Shown here: positions 46,600 through 57,289 of the stretch, piece after piece
Position numbering within the stretch: position 1 is the stretch's first letter
How the letters are laid out: every line of letters starts with the position of its first letter
Assembly: GCF_047948215.1 (NCBI RefSeq)
Contig: NC_134463.1
Location: forward strand, 54,566,201-54,630,200
Direction of reading: 5' to 3'
Source: Lycorma delicatula
Taxonomy: Eukaryota > Arthropoda > Insecta > Hemiptera > Fulgoridae
Length of the DNA stretch: 64,000 bases
Position numbers and translations under genes: made by a program
The notes under the pieces: generated by a model
What the model saw: only the letters and a program-made list of their open reading frames with translations
What the model was told of the DNA's origin: nothing
Databases searched by the model: none

Positions 46600-46990
46600 A
46601 TGTACATATGTATAAGATTTTTTCGTCTAATAGAAATCCAAATCGATTTTGATAAAACTTAGTGGGATGATGTAAACCTATCGGGAATAGAACTCTGTCG
46701 ATGTTCAAGTCAATTGGTATACAAGAACCGGAGTTAAAGGTAAAAAAAACGGGGTTTTTAGGAAGTATTTTTTCGTTTTTTTCGATCTACTAGGCGCAAT
46801 TTTGATCAGATATTGATGAAACTTGGTGGGATAATGTAAACCTAGGATAAATATAACGCTATTGATTTTCAAGCAAATCGGTTCACAGGAACCGGAGTTA
46901 GAGGCAAAAGACTGGGTTTTTAAGTATGTTTTCCGGTTTAAATAAAACCGGAAACTCGTCCTTCTGACGCCCTTACAGCGTCAGAGTTTT
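46600..46990. repeat. Tandem repeat, about 160-bp unit, two copies
   Basis: Unit 1 (46632-46790) and unit 2 (46800-46950) share AAACTTRGTGGGATRATGTA, AACCTA and AGGAACCGGAGTTARAGG. A hairpin TCTGACGC/GCGTCAGA follows at 46962-46987. Confidence 0.75.
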
Positions 46991-47730
46991 TTCTATTTAT
47001 TAAATATCTGATATAAAAATATTTTGCTACTTATTGTAATAAAAAATGGACAATAGGAAATGGAAAATGGAATGTATAGTAAAATTTGAGATATTTTTTA
47101 TTAAAGAATTTTGAAAATTGTTTGGGTTGGAAAGTTCAAGATTAGGAAAATTAAACACAAATCGGAGAAAAACAGTACCTAAGAAAAATCATCATTATTA
47201 TTGAATTGATATACCATTAATATTTATGTAGCAAGGTTTAGTTAATGTAGCAGTAGAAGAAACTATAAAAGGGCTAATAACTTTATTAGGAGTCAAAAAT
47301 TAGATTTAATTCGTATTCAGCGTATAAATAAAGATATGGAATATAAATCATATTGAGATTATCTCATTTGGAAAATTTTAAATTAATTGAGACGTAATTA
47401 TATTGTTAAAATGAGATTATAGAATTCATTATTGTAAAGATTATCATAAATATCCCCTAATGGTCAAAAATTTATTAAAAATATTTTCTTTTGTTAAGTC
47501 TTTTTTGTACATTTTTTCTATCGATGGACAGTTTATATTCCTACATTTCAGGCCCAAACTTTGAAATTAAATATAGCTATATTTTTTGGAGGGATGGTTA
47601 TTTACAGAATGAGGGTTATAAAGAGTGTCTTTAAGAAACATGTCAGTCAATAATATCTATTGTACAAAAAGCTTGAATAATATCCCATAAGTTTTGTAGT
47701 TTTAATTTTTAATCTAAAATCTTCCTTTTT
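46991..47730. other. AT-rich, nothing recognised
   Basis: No shared repeat seen. Confidence 0.5.
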
Positions 47731-48794
47731 ACTTCCTTGTACGAAGTAAAAGAAGTATTGTGACCGCGAAAAATTCCGGTTTTCAAATTTCAACGGAAAT
47801 ATCCATTTTTACCATCCCTGAATCCAATTTGATTAGTTTTGGCTTGACGCCTGTACGTACGTGTATAATTAAGTATCTCACATAATTCAAAAACGATTAG
47901 CCGTAGGATTGAAATTTTAGATTTACTACTGTTGTAACATATGGTTGTCACCTCCTGTTTTGATTGCAATCAGTTGAACCAAAAGTATCTAAATAAAGTC
48001 CAGAATCCAACACAATTTGGATTTTGGACTTTTTCTTCACTGCAATAATAAGCCCACATTGAGAGCTTTTCAACGATATGTCATAAGTGGTACTTATTTT
48101 CATTGATTCCAGAGTTTTAGCCAAATAAGCTTAATCAATGAAATTTTTGGATTTTAAAACGAGAAGTCACATCGATTTGAATTCGACTTCATATACGTAT
48201 TTTTTAACTTTTTTTTTTAAATTTAAATATTGATTTATTAATAATTATTAAACTTTCATTGTAAAAAAAAATATGATGAATTTTTTTTGTCTTCAGTCGT
48301 TTGACTGGTTTGATGCAGCTCTCCAAGATTCCCTATCTAATGCCAGTCATTTCAATTCGGTATTCCCCCTACATCCTACATCCCTAACAATTTGTTTTAT
48401 AGATTCCAAACGTTGCCTTCCAGCACAATTTTTCCCTTCTACCTGTCCCTCCAATATTAAAGCAACTATTCCAGGGAGCCTTAGTATTTGATCTAAAAGT
48501 CTGTTCTTCTTTTAACTATATTTTTCCAAATACTTCTTTCTTCATCAATTTGCTGCAACACCTCTTCATTAGTCACTTTATCCACTCATCTGATTTCAAC
48601 ATTCTCCTATAGCACCACATTTCAGAAGGTTGTATCTTTTCTTCAAAGGTACTCCGATTTACGATGAATAGTAATTCAATAATAACAACAAAAAAATGTA
48701 TATATATAAAATTTTATGTACTTTTCATTTTAAAAAAAAAATGTGTATAGATAATTTAATAGGCGTACAAGGAAGTCCTGTGGTGTCCACATCA
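47731..48794 (-). repeat. Family B repeat, copy 3, split by a LINE
   Basis: Terminal hairpin at 47731-47760 (ACTTCCTTGTACGAAGTAAA), start motif TACAAGGAAGT at 48766-48776 then TGTGGTGTCCACATCA. The LINE fragment at 48282-48662 splits its AT-rich 5' half. Without it, about 680 bp. Confidence 0.85.
48282..48662 (-). pseudogene. 5'-truncated LINE, same family as 12.5 kb
   Basis: TSD GATGAAT at 48275-48281 and 48663-48669. Minus strand: GCACCACATTTC-complement to CGACTGAAGAC and a poly-A tail (T-run at 48282-48288). Encodes decayed EEVLQQIDEERS-like and LEGQVEGKN-like text (about 48570-48430), matching 12640-12850. Differs by several stops. Confidence 0.85.
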
Positions 48795-49528
48795 ATATTT
48801 TTTATTTTCGATATCTATTACTCTTAAAGCAATTATATCCAATCTTAAGTTAAATTCTAAAATATACAAATTGTTTTTTTCAATTTTTACCTTTGATTAT
48901 AGTAACAAAAATATAAGTTCAGATAGTAATGAAATTTATTAATAATAGAATTTTAAATGTAGTAAGAAAATTAAACCAGTACACAAGTAGCATTAACAAC
49001 TTATCCTGACTTAACAAACTTTTATAAAGTTTCTCAAGAAGTTGGAAATTTAATCTCCTATATTACTTACTTACCGACAAAAAATATAACTTTGCCAATA
49101 AAGTAAAAACGAAAAAGAACAGTAGAAACAAGTTAATAATATATTTCGTATACATATGAAGTAATACATTATTTCAAAATGTATAAAAGATTTTGTTTAA
49201 CTTTACCATTTAAAATTATTTGTAATTGTCTTGTTAATAAAAGGACTTTATTATGACAAAAATAAAAATCTTAAAAATTTAATTAGGAAATTTACAGAGA
49301 GCTTCAACACAAACAGAAATGAATATTAAAAAAAAAGGGAAAAAAGTAAAATTCAGTCTAAACGAAAATTTTAATAATTTATCTTTATTGTTCATGTCAG
49401 GTCGAAATCAAAATTCCTTGCAATTACGTGAACAGCTTGAATTTGTGACAAAAAATGTAATTTTTTTTTAATCTGCTTGTTTTTCCATATATTTTTTTTT
49501 ATATTTACACAAATTACATGGTAAAGAG
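48795..49528. other. AT-rich, nothing recognised
   Basis: Lys/Asn-type low-complexity frames only. Confidence 0.5.
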
Positions 49529-49640
49529 CCGACCTCCGTGGCTGAGTAGGTAACGTCTTGGCATTTCGTACGGAGGTCTCGGATTTGAATCCCCGTCAGG
49601 TATGTTATCTTTTCATTCACTACCAATTTCCACTGGAATA
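49529..49640 (+). mobile_element. SINE-2, 5' part
   Basis: GCCGACCTCCGTGGCTGAGT (A-box) and GGATTTGAATCCCCGTCAGG (B-box), then TTATCTTTTCATTCAC; the 3' tail is lost or replaced. Confidence 0.8.
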
Positions 49641-49883
49641 ATGACCAGAGCTGTTGATGTCCGCTATTTTATGAGAAAAAATAAATAGATAAATAAATCT
49701 CCTCTTATCCACTGAAGAAGGATAACAGGAGTATAGAAAGAAAGTGAACTGAGGAAGAAAAACAACAGAGTGAAAAAATATTGGGAAAACAAAAAAAAGT
49801 TTCAAACTGTTATGCAAGCGTATACGTTAGTGGTCCGGACAAATAAAATAATAAAACACAAGGAAGAATTTTTTTATAATATT

Positions 49884-49990
49884 TCCTTCTTGTACGCCTA
49901 TTTAATTACATTACACATTTTTTGCTGCACTTCATTTAAATGTATTTCATTTGAAAGTGAGATACGATCCTCCAGTTGTTTAATAAAGTA
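49884..49990 (+). repeat. Family B long-form 5' fragment
   Basis: CTTGTACGCCTATTTAATTA, then CACTTCATTTAAATGTATTT, GATACGATCCTCC. Matches the extra segment of copy 1 at 2900-3003, so the long form is a real subfamily and not a one-off insert. Confidence 0.7.
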
Positions 49991-50002
49991 GACAATTACG
50001 CA

Positions 50003-50852
50003 ATTGCGTTGAGGTGGACACCACATTGCATCACATTTTTTTGTGGTGCCCGTATCAGCATTTTATATTACTTTATATATTAATTTTGTTTCACGTGAAT
50101 ACTTATGTGGTGTAAATAAGAACGTGTCGGATGCGTAACCATGCACACATCAATTCGAATCCGACTTCATAGATATATATTTTGTTTTCACTTTTTTTTA
50201 TTTAATATACATATCTTGATTTGTTAATAATTATTAACCTCTGTAAAAATTTTTGAATTAAAATGAAAAGTACATAAAATTTTATTTCACTAATAACTTC
50301 TGATTTTTGTTGTTATTACTGAATTACAATTTATTGTAAAAATTTGTTTATAATCAGAGGTTAATAAATATTAATAAATCAATATATTTAAATTAAAAAT
50401 AAAGTTAAAAAAAATACGAATATGAAGTCGAATTTTAATCGATGTGCCTTCCCTTTTAAAATCCAAATATTTCATTAAAAAATAAAATTTTATTTGGCTA
50501 TAACTCTGGAACCAACAAAAATAAGTACCATTTAACCATTTATGATATATCGTTGAAAAGCTCTCTCTGAAGGACTGTATTTAAGAAAAAGTCCAATATC
50601 CAAATATTTTGAATTTCGGACTTTTCTAGGCACTTTTGATCCAGTCGATTGTAGTCAAAAGGGAAGGTGCACAACTAGATGTTAAATAGTCCTAAATCCA
50701 AAATTTCAACATCCTACGGCTAATCGTTTTTGGGTTATGCGAGCGAGATATATACGTACGTACAGACGTCACGCCGAAACTAGTAAAAATCTGAAAACCG
50801 AATATTTTTGCGATCACAATACTTCCTTTATTTTGTATTAGGAAGTAATAAA
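50003..50852 (+). repeat. Family B repeat, copy 4, with inverted duplication
   Basis: Starts GAGGTGGACACCACA and ends ACTTCCTTTATTTTGTATTA, GGAAGT. 50147-50254 is an inverse copy of 50336-50443 (both hold the GTTAATAATTATTAA and TGAAGTCG..TT.AATCGATG blocks), giving arms of about 108 bp with an 80-bp centre. Confidence 0.75.
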
Positions 50853-50879
50853 CATTTTATTTCAAATCATTTACAAATA

Positions 50880-51030
50880 ACGGCTGATTTTGAAGTCGAA
50901 GATTATGAGGTAAGGTAAATTACGTTTTTATATATTTGAATAATAAATGTATCATGTCATACATATCAACCTCATCTGGGTTACTTATTGTTTACAAATT
51001 TGACTAATTGCAACGTATACATACAGAATA
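50880..51030 (+). repeat. Decayed SINE-1 variant
   Basis: CGGCTGATTTTGAAGTCGAA, ATTTGAATAATA and TACATATCAACCTCATC keep the order of SINE-1, followed by TTTGACTAATTGCAACGTAT, the alternative end seen at 42590-42645. Confidence 0.6.
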
Positions 51031-51492
51031 GAAAAAAATTAAATATTTTAATTCGGATTGAAAAATTTATTCCAATATTGATAAAATAATTACGAAATCG
51101 CTCACTTTAAAAGTTATGTTTGTATGTAAAGGGAACTTTTATTTGTTATTTTTTCTTGTAAAATAAATTCAATAGTAAAAACGAAATCAAGCATTAATTG
51201 ATGTATTAACTGATAAATTCCTTACTTTTACCCACTTCAGGTTTATAGATTTTCGATATAAATTCTACTTCAAACGTAGAACAAACTTTACCTCCTACAT
51301 GGGTGCTTCATTCCTTTATTTTCGTAATCTTCTTTTACCACTTCACGTATTGACAGCTATGCCTTTTAAACATGAAGGTTTATAAAAAAAATAATAATAA
51401 TAAAAATAAATTATAAAATGGAACTGAAAATTTTCTCATTAAAAACTAATAAAAAGAATAATAATAAAGCGCCGTTAGTATTATAATAAATA

Positions 51493-51828
51493 TCAAGTTA
51501 CAAAGTAGAGGTTTTCCTTTATTGACATAAATACATCAATAATGAAAGAAACATGCAAAATCTCAAAGAGAATAAAAGGCTTTATACTCATTAACCAGCA
51601 ACTGCAAGAAAACAGCTTTTCATTGAAGTGTATTCCAGTTCCTACTATAGAACGATCCTTCTCCATTACTACATGTAAAAGACCCCGATAATTATTTAAA
51701 ATTCCTGGAATTCCACTGAAATCCCTTTGATTCCAGCAATTAAAATGGAATGTACAATGTAAAATTGGAATCAGTATGGTCAATAATGTGTTTTTTGTTT
51801 TGGTGTATTTATGTACCCGTATGATCAC
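51493..51828 (-). CDS. 111-codon open frame of unknown function
   Basis: Unbroken minus-strand frame with a protein-like middle: HCTFHFNCWNQRDFSGIPGI, then LNNYRGLLHVVMEKDRSIVG, TGIHFNEKLFSCSCWLM. The sequence over this part (51590-51740) is less AT-rich than the flanks. No domain recognised. An AATAAA lies at 51523-51518, within the last codons, so the true 3' end may be near the stop and the reading frame may be only part of an exon or a transposon 3' end. No start context or splice evidence is decisive. Confidence 0.3.
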   Translation of the reverse strand: MIIRVHKYTKTKNTLLTILIPILHCTFHFNCWNQRDFSGIPGILNNYRGLLHVVMEKDRSIVGTGIHFNEKLFSCSCWLMSIKPFILFEILHVSFIIDVFMSIKENLYFVT

Positions 51829-52742
51829 ATTATTTTCAAATTAAAACCGTTTAATTTAAAATCATTTTAGTAAAAAAAAATAAAAATAAAACAAGACCAA
51901 ACCGGTTCTCAGAACAGTTTAAAAATAAAACTAAAGGAATAATAAATTTAAATAAAGTTTAACGTAATTAATTTATCTATATTAAGATCAAACGAACAAA
52001 TAATTTGATTTAGAGGAAAATATAGGTTATTTAAACTCTGAAAACAAAGGAAAATTATTATTTTTTTTTTTTTTTTGATTTTGAAGAGAACTCTTTATTA
52101 ATATAAATCCCCAGTAGAACTAACTCAATAATGTTCCACATAGGTTGATAAAATACATGGTAAATTAGATGAAAACAATGAATAAAATATATGAGAAACA
52201 AATTGGCTTTTTGTGTTTATTAAACAATAGAAAATTCAAAACAAAGGCTAAAATATTTTTATAATATTATATTAACATCAAAATTTTTTTTCAATAATTT
52301 ATATTATACGTTGTAGATAAAAAAAACCGGTAATAAATAGCATAACTTGAAAGGCGTAATCCAGAAATTTATGCAATTAATTTTTGAAAAAATGAATTTT
52401 CTGGCGTAGCAAGAAATTTTTTTCAATTCAAATATTTTACGCTTTATTTATATCTTTATGATAGAATAATTCCTTTTTATTGAAAAAAGTAAGTAAAATT
52501 TCAAATTCTATTTTCTATAATTTTTAACAAATTTTTTGAGTTCCCTTATCAGGAAAGGCATATTAAGTTATTTTAGTGACTTTATTGTTTAACAAAAAAA
52601 AACATTAAAAATTTGAAACTGCGAAAAAATAATTTTTCTAATTTTAGAAGCTCCCACATACTCAATGGTAAGTATGCGGGTTAAATTAATTTTTAATAAA
52701 ATAATCCTTAAGTGGTGACAATAAATTAAAATATAACTTTTT
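51829..52742. other. AT-rich, nothing recognised
   Basis: Contains a T14-16 run at about 52062 and poly-Lys/Phe frames. Confidence 0.5.
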
Positions 52743-53145
52743 AATCCCTTGTATTCGTACGAGAAAGTACTGTAATCAGAAAAATTTCGGTTTTCAGATT
52801 TCAACGGAAATATCCATTTTGACCATCCCTGAATCCATTTTGACTAGTTTCTGCGTGACATCTGTACGTACGTATGTGCGTACGTGTGTATCTCGCATTG
52901 CTCAAAAACAATTAGCCGTAGACTGTTGAAATTTTGGATTTGGGATTGTCGTAACATCTAGTTGTGTACCTCCCATTTTGATTGCAATTGGCTGGAATAA
53001 AAGTGTCCATAAAAGCCCAACATCCAAAAAATGTGGAAATTGGACTTTTTCGTAGTCGCAGTAATAAGCCCTCATTGAGAGCTTTTCAACAATATATCAT
53101 AATTGGTACTTATTTTCATTGGTTCCAGAGTTATATCCAAATTAC

Positions 53146-53286
53146 CACCGTTAGATATTGCTTCTGAGGATGAGATGAATTATTTGTAGCGTGTGAGAAA
53201 ATGCCATGCCGTGCCTGACCGGAATTCGAATCCGAGAACTCCAGATGAAAGGTCGAGACGCTAACTCGCGCCATCAAGACCGGCAA
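53146..53286 (-). mobile_element. SINE-2, near full-length
   Basis: Inverse of the SINE-2 head (GGCGCGAGTTAGCGTCTCGA, GGATTCGAATTCCGGTCAGG) and tail (CATCTCATCCTCAGAAGCAA, ..CTAACGGT). It has lost the last bases of the tail. Confidence 0.85.
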
Positions 53287-53404
53287 TAATTATTAAGCAG
53301 TGATTTTAAAAAAAATTTATAATAAATAGTAATTTAATAATAACAAAAAGAAACAAAAGTGATATGATAAAAATGTAATAAAAAATATATGTAATTTAAT
53401 AGGC

Positions 53405-53606
53405 GTTACGCTTATTCAGATTTGAATACTAGATCGTGGATACCGTTGTTCTTTGGTGGTTGGGTTTCAATTAACCACGTCTTAGGAATGGTTGATCTGA
53501 AGCTGTACAAGACTATATACTTCATTTTCAATCATACATATCATCCTCATTCATCTCTGAAGTAATACGTTACGGTGGTTCCGGAAGCTAAACAGAAAAT
53601 TAAAGA
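53405..53606 (+). mobile_element. SINE-1, 5'-truncated, with TSD
   Basis: TSD AATTTAAT(A/C)GGC at 53393-53404 and 53607-53618, inside family B. Starts at the AGATTTGAATACTAGATC block; head absent. Ends GCTAAACAGAAAATTAAAG. Confidence 0.88.
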
Positions 53607-53783
53607 AATTTAATCGGCCTACAAGGAAGTCATGTGGTGTCCACGTCAGATTTTTAAAATTGTTTAAATTCTAATTCTTAAAAAAAAATACAAAGATAAT
53701 ATAATCTCAATTAACAAATGTAATTTTTTAGGAAAGGTGAAAACTTTTGAGTAATTTTTTTTTTAAGAATTACTAAAAAGTAA

Positions 53784-53981
53784 CCCACCGGGTTAGTCTA
53801 GTGGTTAAACTCACATCGCAAAATCAATTGATTTTCGAATTCGAGAGTACTAAGGTTCAACTCTTTGTAAAGGCAGTTCCTTTTATATGAATTTGAATGC
53901 TAGACTACCGGTGTTCTTTGGTAGTTGGGTTTCAATTAATCCACACAGGACTGGTCGACTTGAGTTTGTTCAAAACTACTT
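53784..53981 (+). mobile_element. SINE-1, 3'-truncated
   Basis: Head CCCACCGGGTTAGTCTAGTG and B-box AGGTTCAACTC (one change), body to GTTTGTTCAAAACTACTTG. It then joins family D-like sequence, so the tail was removed by a later rearrangement. Confidence 0.8.
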
Positions 53982-54110
53982 GTTTACCGGTACATTTATT
54001 TATATTGCACTACATGAGTGGCTACTTCAGGCCTGACAAGTCGGTAGCAGTAATTAAATTTGCCTATCCACATACAGCCAGACTCGACAGTAGCTGGAAA
54101 ACTGTTTGAA
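53982..54110 (+). repeat. Family D fragment
   Basis: GGTAGCAGTAATTAAATTTG, CCTATCCACA and GACAGTAGCTGG match 25670-25720. Confidence 0.55.
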
Positions 54111-54354
54111 AAAACCAACTAAAGAGTAATGGCTACCAAAAATTAAGAACTTTTTTACATTTTAAATGCTATGGGTAACTTGCCTGATAGATTCAAATTA
54201 AAAATAAATATTTTTTGTTACCATAGACCATTGGAGTGAGATGGAAAACATCTTTTTATAGTGATTTACAGGCCTATCGATGTAGAAAATATAAATAAAA
54301 TGCTCTCATTAACTCTTTTTCTGAAGAAATATATCGATAAAATAAATATTAAAA

Positions 54355-54562
54355 ATCTGATGTGGACAAATTACGACTTCCTTATTCGCCTATAAAATTA
54401 CATTTACACATTTTTATAAAATGAAAAGTACATAAAATTTTATTTCATTAAAAACTTCTGATATTTTTTCATATTTCTTTTTATTATATTATTGAATTAT
54501 TATTCACCGTAATTCTTTTTACAAAGAGAAGTTAATAATTATTAATAAATTTAAAAAAAAGG
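54355..54562 (+). repeat. Family B repeat, copy 6, 5' third only
   Basis: ATCTGATGTGGACAAATTAC, GACTTCCTTATTCGCCTATA, ATTTTATTTCATTAAAAAC; stops before the conserved 3' part. Confidence 0.75.
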
Positions 54563-54702
54563 TAGCAGCTATGTAGAAGGGAAAGTATGGTGATCGGTCA
54601 AAATTGGGCATATGTGGGATTTCACTCTTGATGAATTGACTCCTAACAACGGCAGAAAACCAAAAAAATGACATTGAAATATCCGCAACAAAATTTGCAC
54701 AC

Positions 54703-54703
<1 letters not shown>

Positions 54704-54789
<86 letters not shown>

Positions 54790-54808
54790 TGTGTGTGTGT
54801 GTGTGTAT
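54704..54808. repeat. Compound (TA)n(TG)n microsatellite
   Basis: TA run 54704-54748 followed by TG run 54749-54808 with a GGG interruption. It gives the Tyr-Ile/Cys-Val frame on the plus strand. Confidence 0.97.
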
Positions 54809-54819
54809 GTTGGCGTGTA

Positions 54820-55770
54820 AATTGCCTTACATCTCCAGAACTATTTGACCGATTTTCATCAAAATTGGCTATAATATTTCTATAGTAGGGGCATTGATGC
54901 TATTAAATTTTTAAATTTTGCATAATTAAAGTTTTAATTTTTTTAATAATTTTCTGAATATTAATACAGTAAACAAGTTTTGTAAAAACATTTTTTTCTA
55001 AATTTAACCCCACCCATAAAAAATATTTTAATTTTGAAGAGTTATAGGAGGCAGTACTAGGGGGTGTTTTTCGTTGCATTTTTAAAAATATTTTTGTGAA
55101 AAATTATTAAAAAAAATCTTTTGTGTAAAGATTTTTTCTCCCCTCCTTACACACTCCACATCCCGCTTAGCCGCCGGACTACTGCTGTAGTCGTCCGCTA
55201 TGTTGTGACGTCACAGATGAGAGGTAGAATTAAATAATTAATAATATTTAAAATGTAAAAATTTATTTAAAGTGGCTGCTAGTACCTCTACACCCGCGCG
55301 AATGAAATACAGTATGCGCACGCGCTTTAGTTAGAATCATAAAATTAAATAAACAAAAGATATTTTAAATAAAATGATAAATATTTTTAATTAAGTTGTG
55401 TGTGTATGCCGTGCATCAGAGAAAAGTCCTAAAACCGTGTTGTCAGCTTTTTTAAATTTATTTAATATTTTTTTAATTTATTTAAGGTAAATTTAATTCT
55501 ATTTTTTTTTTTAATATTATTCATTCGATCGATTCCAATCATTCAGTTCAAACCCAAATCACACAGTGATAGAGGCCACAGTTCACTAATTCAGTTCATT
55601 AAAGTATGTACTCGTGTATATATATATATATATTATACAGCTGAATATAGGCTATATACATATAGCCTACGACATTCCTGGTAACGTAAGAATTCCAACG
55701 CGGATTCATACACCTAAATCGGTTCAGCCGTTGAGCTGCTATGATGGAACAAATATGCATTTATACATCT
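54820..55770. repeat. Long non-coding repeat, family D related
   Basis: CATCTCCAGAACTATTTGAC, CGATTTTCATCAAAATTGGC at the left; at the right the inverse of the 25.93-kb block (GGTTCAGCCGTTGAGCTGCT at 55720). The middle has ACCCCACCCATAAAAAATAT and a GC-rich patch with TGTGACGTCACA near 55205. Only two partial relatives are in the window, so its extent is a guess. Confidence 0.5.
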
Positions 55771-57289
55771 TAACATTAATTCCAATTTAGGCAGTAGTGT
55801 AAAAATGAAAAAATATATAGTCATTTTTTTTTCGGGAGGGGGGAGGGTAATACTAAATAAATTTTTATGGTAATTTGTGATTTTGATTTTAATAAAACAA
55901 AAGTTTTGTAAAAAGAAATTTTGTTTTTTGAAGTGCCCCATTAAAGATTTGAAAATTAATTTCGGCAAAGAGAGTGATTAATTAATAACAGAGTATGAGT
56001 AGATACAAATCTGCTCTGATATGGTATATGACTACGTGGTAAGATAAGCCAAGTAAATCTCAAAAAATGTCTGCAATTTGCCAATTCTAAATTTGACACC
56101 ATCATGAAATGGAGGTTGGAAAACAGCGTGATATTTCTGAGGAAAATCAGTACTCCGAAAATCATCATCAACGCAAGTAATTCACAGTCATACTTTATTT
56201 TTAATAACTTACGTATTGTCAAAAATTACCTACCACTTTCTTTTCTATTTCATCTATAATCTATATTTCACAAAGCAAATGTAATCGGCAAGAGATAGCA
56301 TAGTTTACGAAATACAGATGGGAACATGATCTATTTGGCGCCTAAATTTGCTTGTTAATTGCCAAGAATTCCTAAGTAATTACAAAACCAGCTAGCTAAA
56401 AACTGACAAGTTCATTTCGATTGCCAAGCACTGAGATAAATGAACATGTGTCCAAAATGATCAAATCGGTTTTAATTACATCAAATATTGTTTGAAGTGC
56501 AAAAGCTGATAAATATAGATCAAAAGGGTCTAGCGGTGTAACCATCTATGATAATTTGTAAGTTATAAAGCTCAGTAGCTCATATTTTTATTGTTTTATG
56601 TTGTAAAATAAAGTTTAATTACTTTAAATTTAAAATGGTAATGATTTTTTATTTTTACAATAATTAAATTTTTTTTTTCTAGGTCCTCTTCATTTTATGT
56701 ATTCTTTTTTAATTTTTGCAATTAATAACTAGTAAAACTATTCTGCTCTGTTTACTGTGGCATCTAATTTAGGCTTAAATTTAGGTTAAACGGTTTATTT
56801 TTTTTTTTCTACACATAGAACATATATTTTTTCCTCAGTATTCCCAAAATAGAAATAAGCTTTCTTCCTGACAGTATGGTTCTTTTAGAAATATACTTGG
56901 ACTAATCTATTATTTAAAAGAACACTGATTATAAAACAAATCTGTTATAAAAGCGCTATTTGCTTCTCAATTCTTTTGTTTTTAATAAATTTACCAACTG
57001 TAAAACTATTTGACTAACTGCCACCAAACCGATATTTTAAGAAAGGGACAATTTTATACTGTTGTATGCTTTCACACATTTCTATTTATTTAAGGCATTT
57101 TAAATGAATGTGTTAATAATAGATAACATTACTGCAGAACTACTTCGTAAACAATACAACAAATGCTTCTTTATAGCTGTGATACATAGTTTTTAATTTC
57201 TGAATATTTAAGGTTATTTATGCAAGATCTGAAACTAAATTAAATAGCTAAAATAATAATATTTTTAATGCAATTTCAGAAAATTCTTT
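55771..57289. other. No gene recognised
   Basis: Two minus-strand frames (55714-55968, 55956-56222) overlap but show no motif. 56100-56520 is less AT-rich. Confidence 0.4.

Larger units (their letters stand above)
52743..53651 (-). repeat. Family B repeat, copy 5, with two SINEs inside
   Basis: Decayed terminal hairpin at 52743-52770, then CGGTTTTCAGATTTCAACGG; start motif TACAAGGAAGTCATGTGGTG at 53620. Interrupted by SINE-2 (53146-53286) and SINE-1 (53405-53606). It keeps the GTACGTACGTATGTGCG stretch near 52865. Confidence 0.85.

Noticed and set aside
54704..54885. 60-codon open frame
   Set aside because: It is the translation of the (TA)n(TG)n microsatellite.
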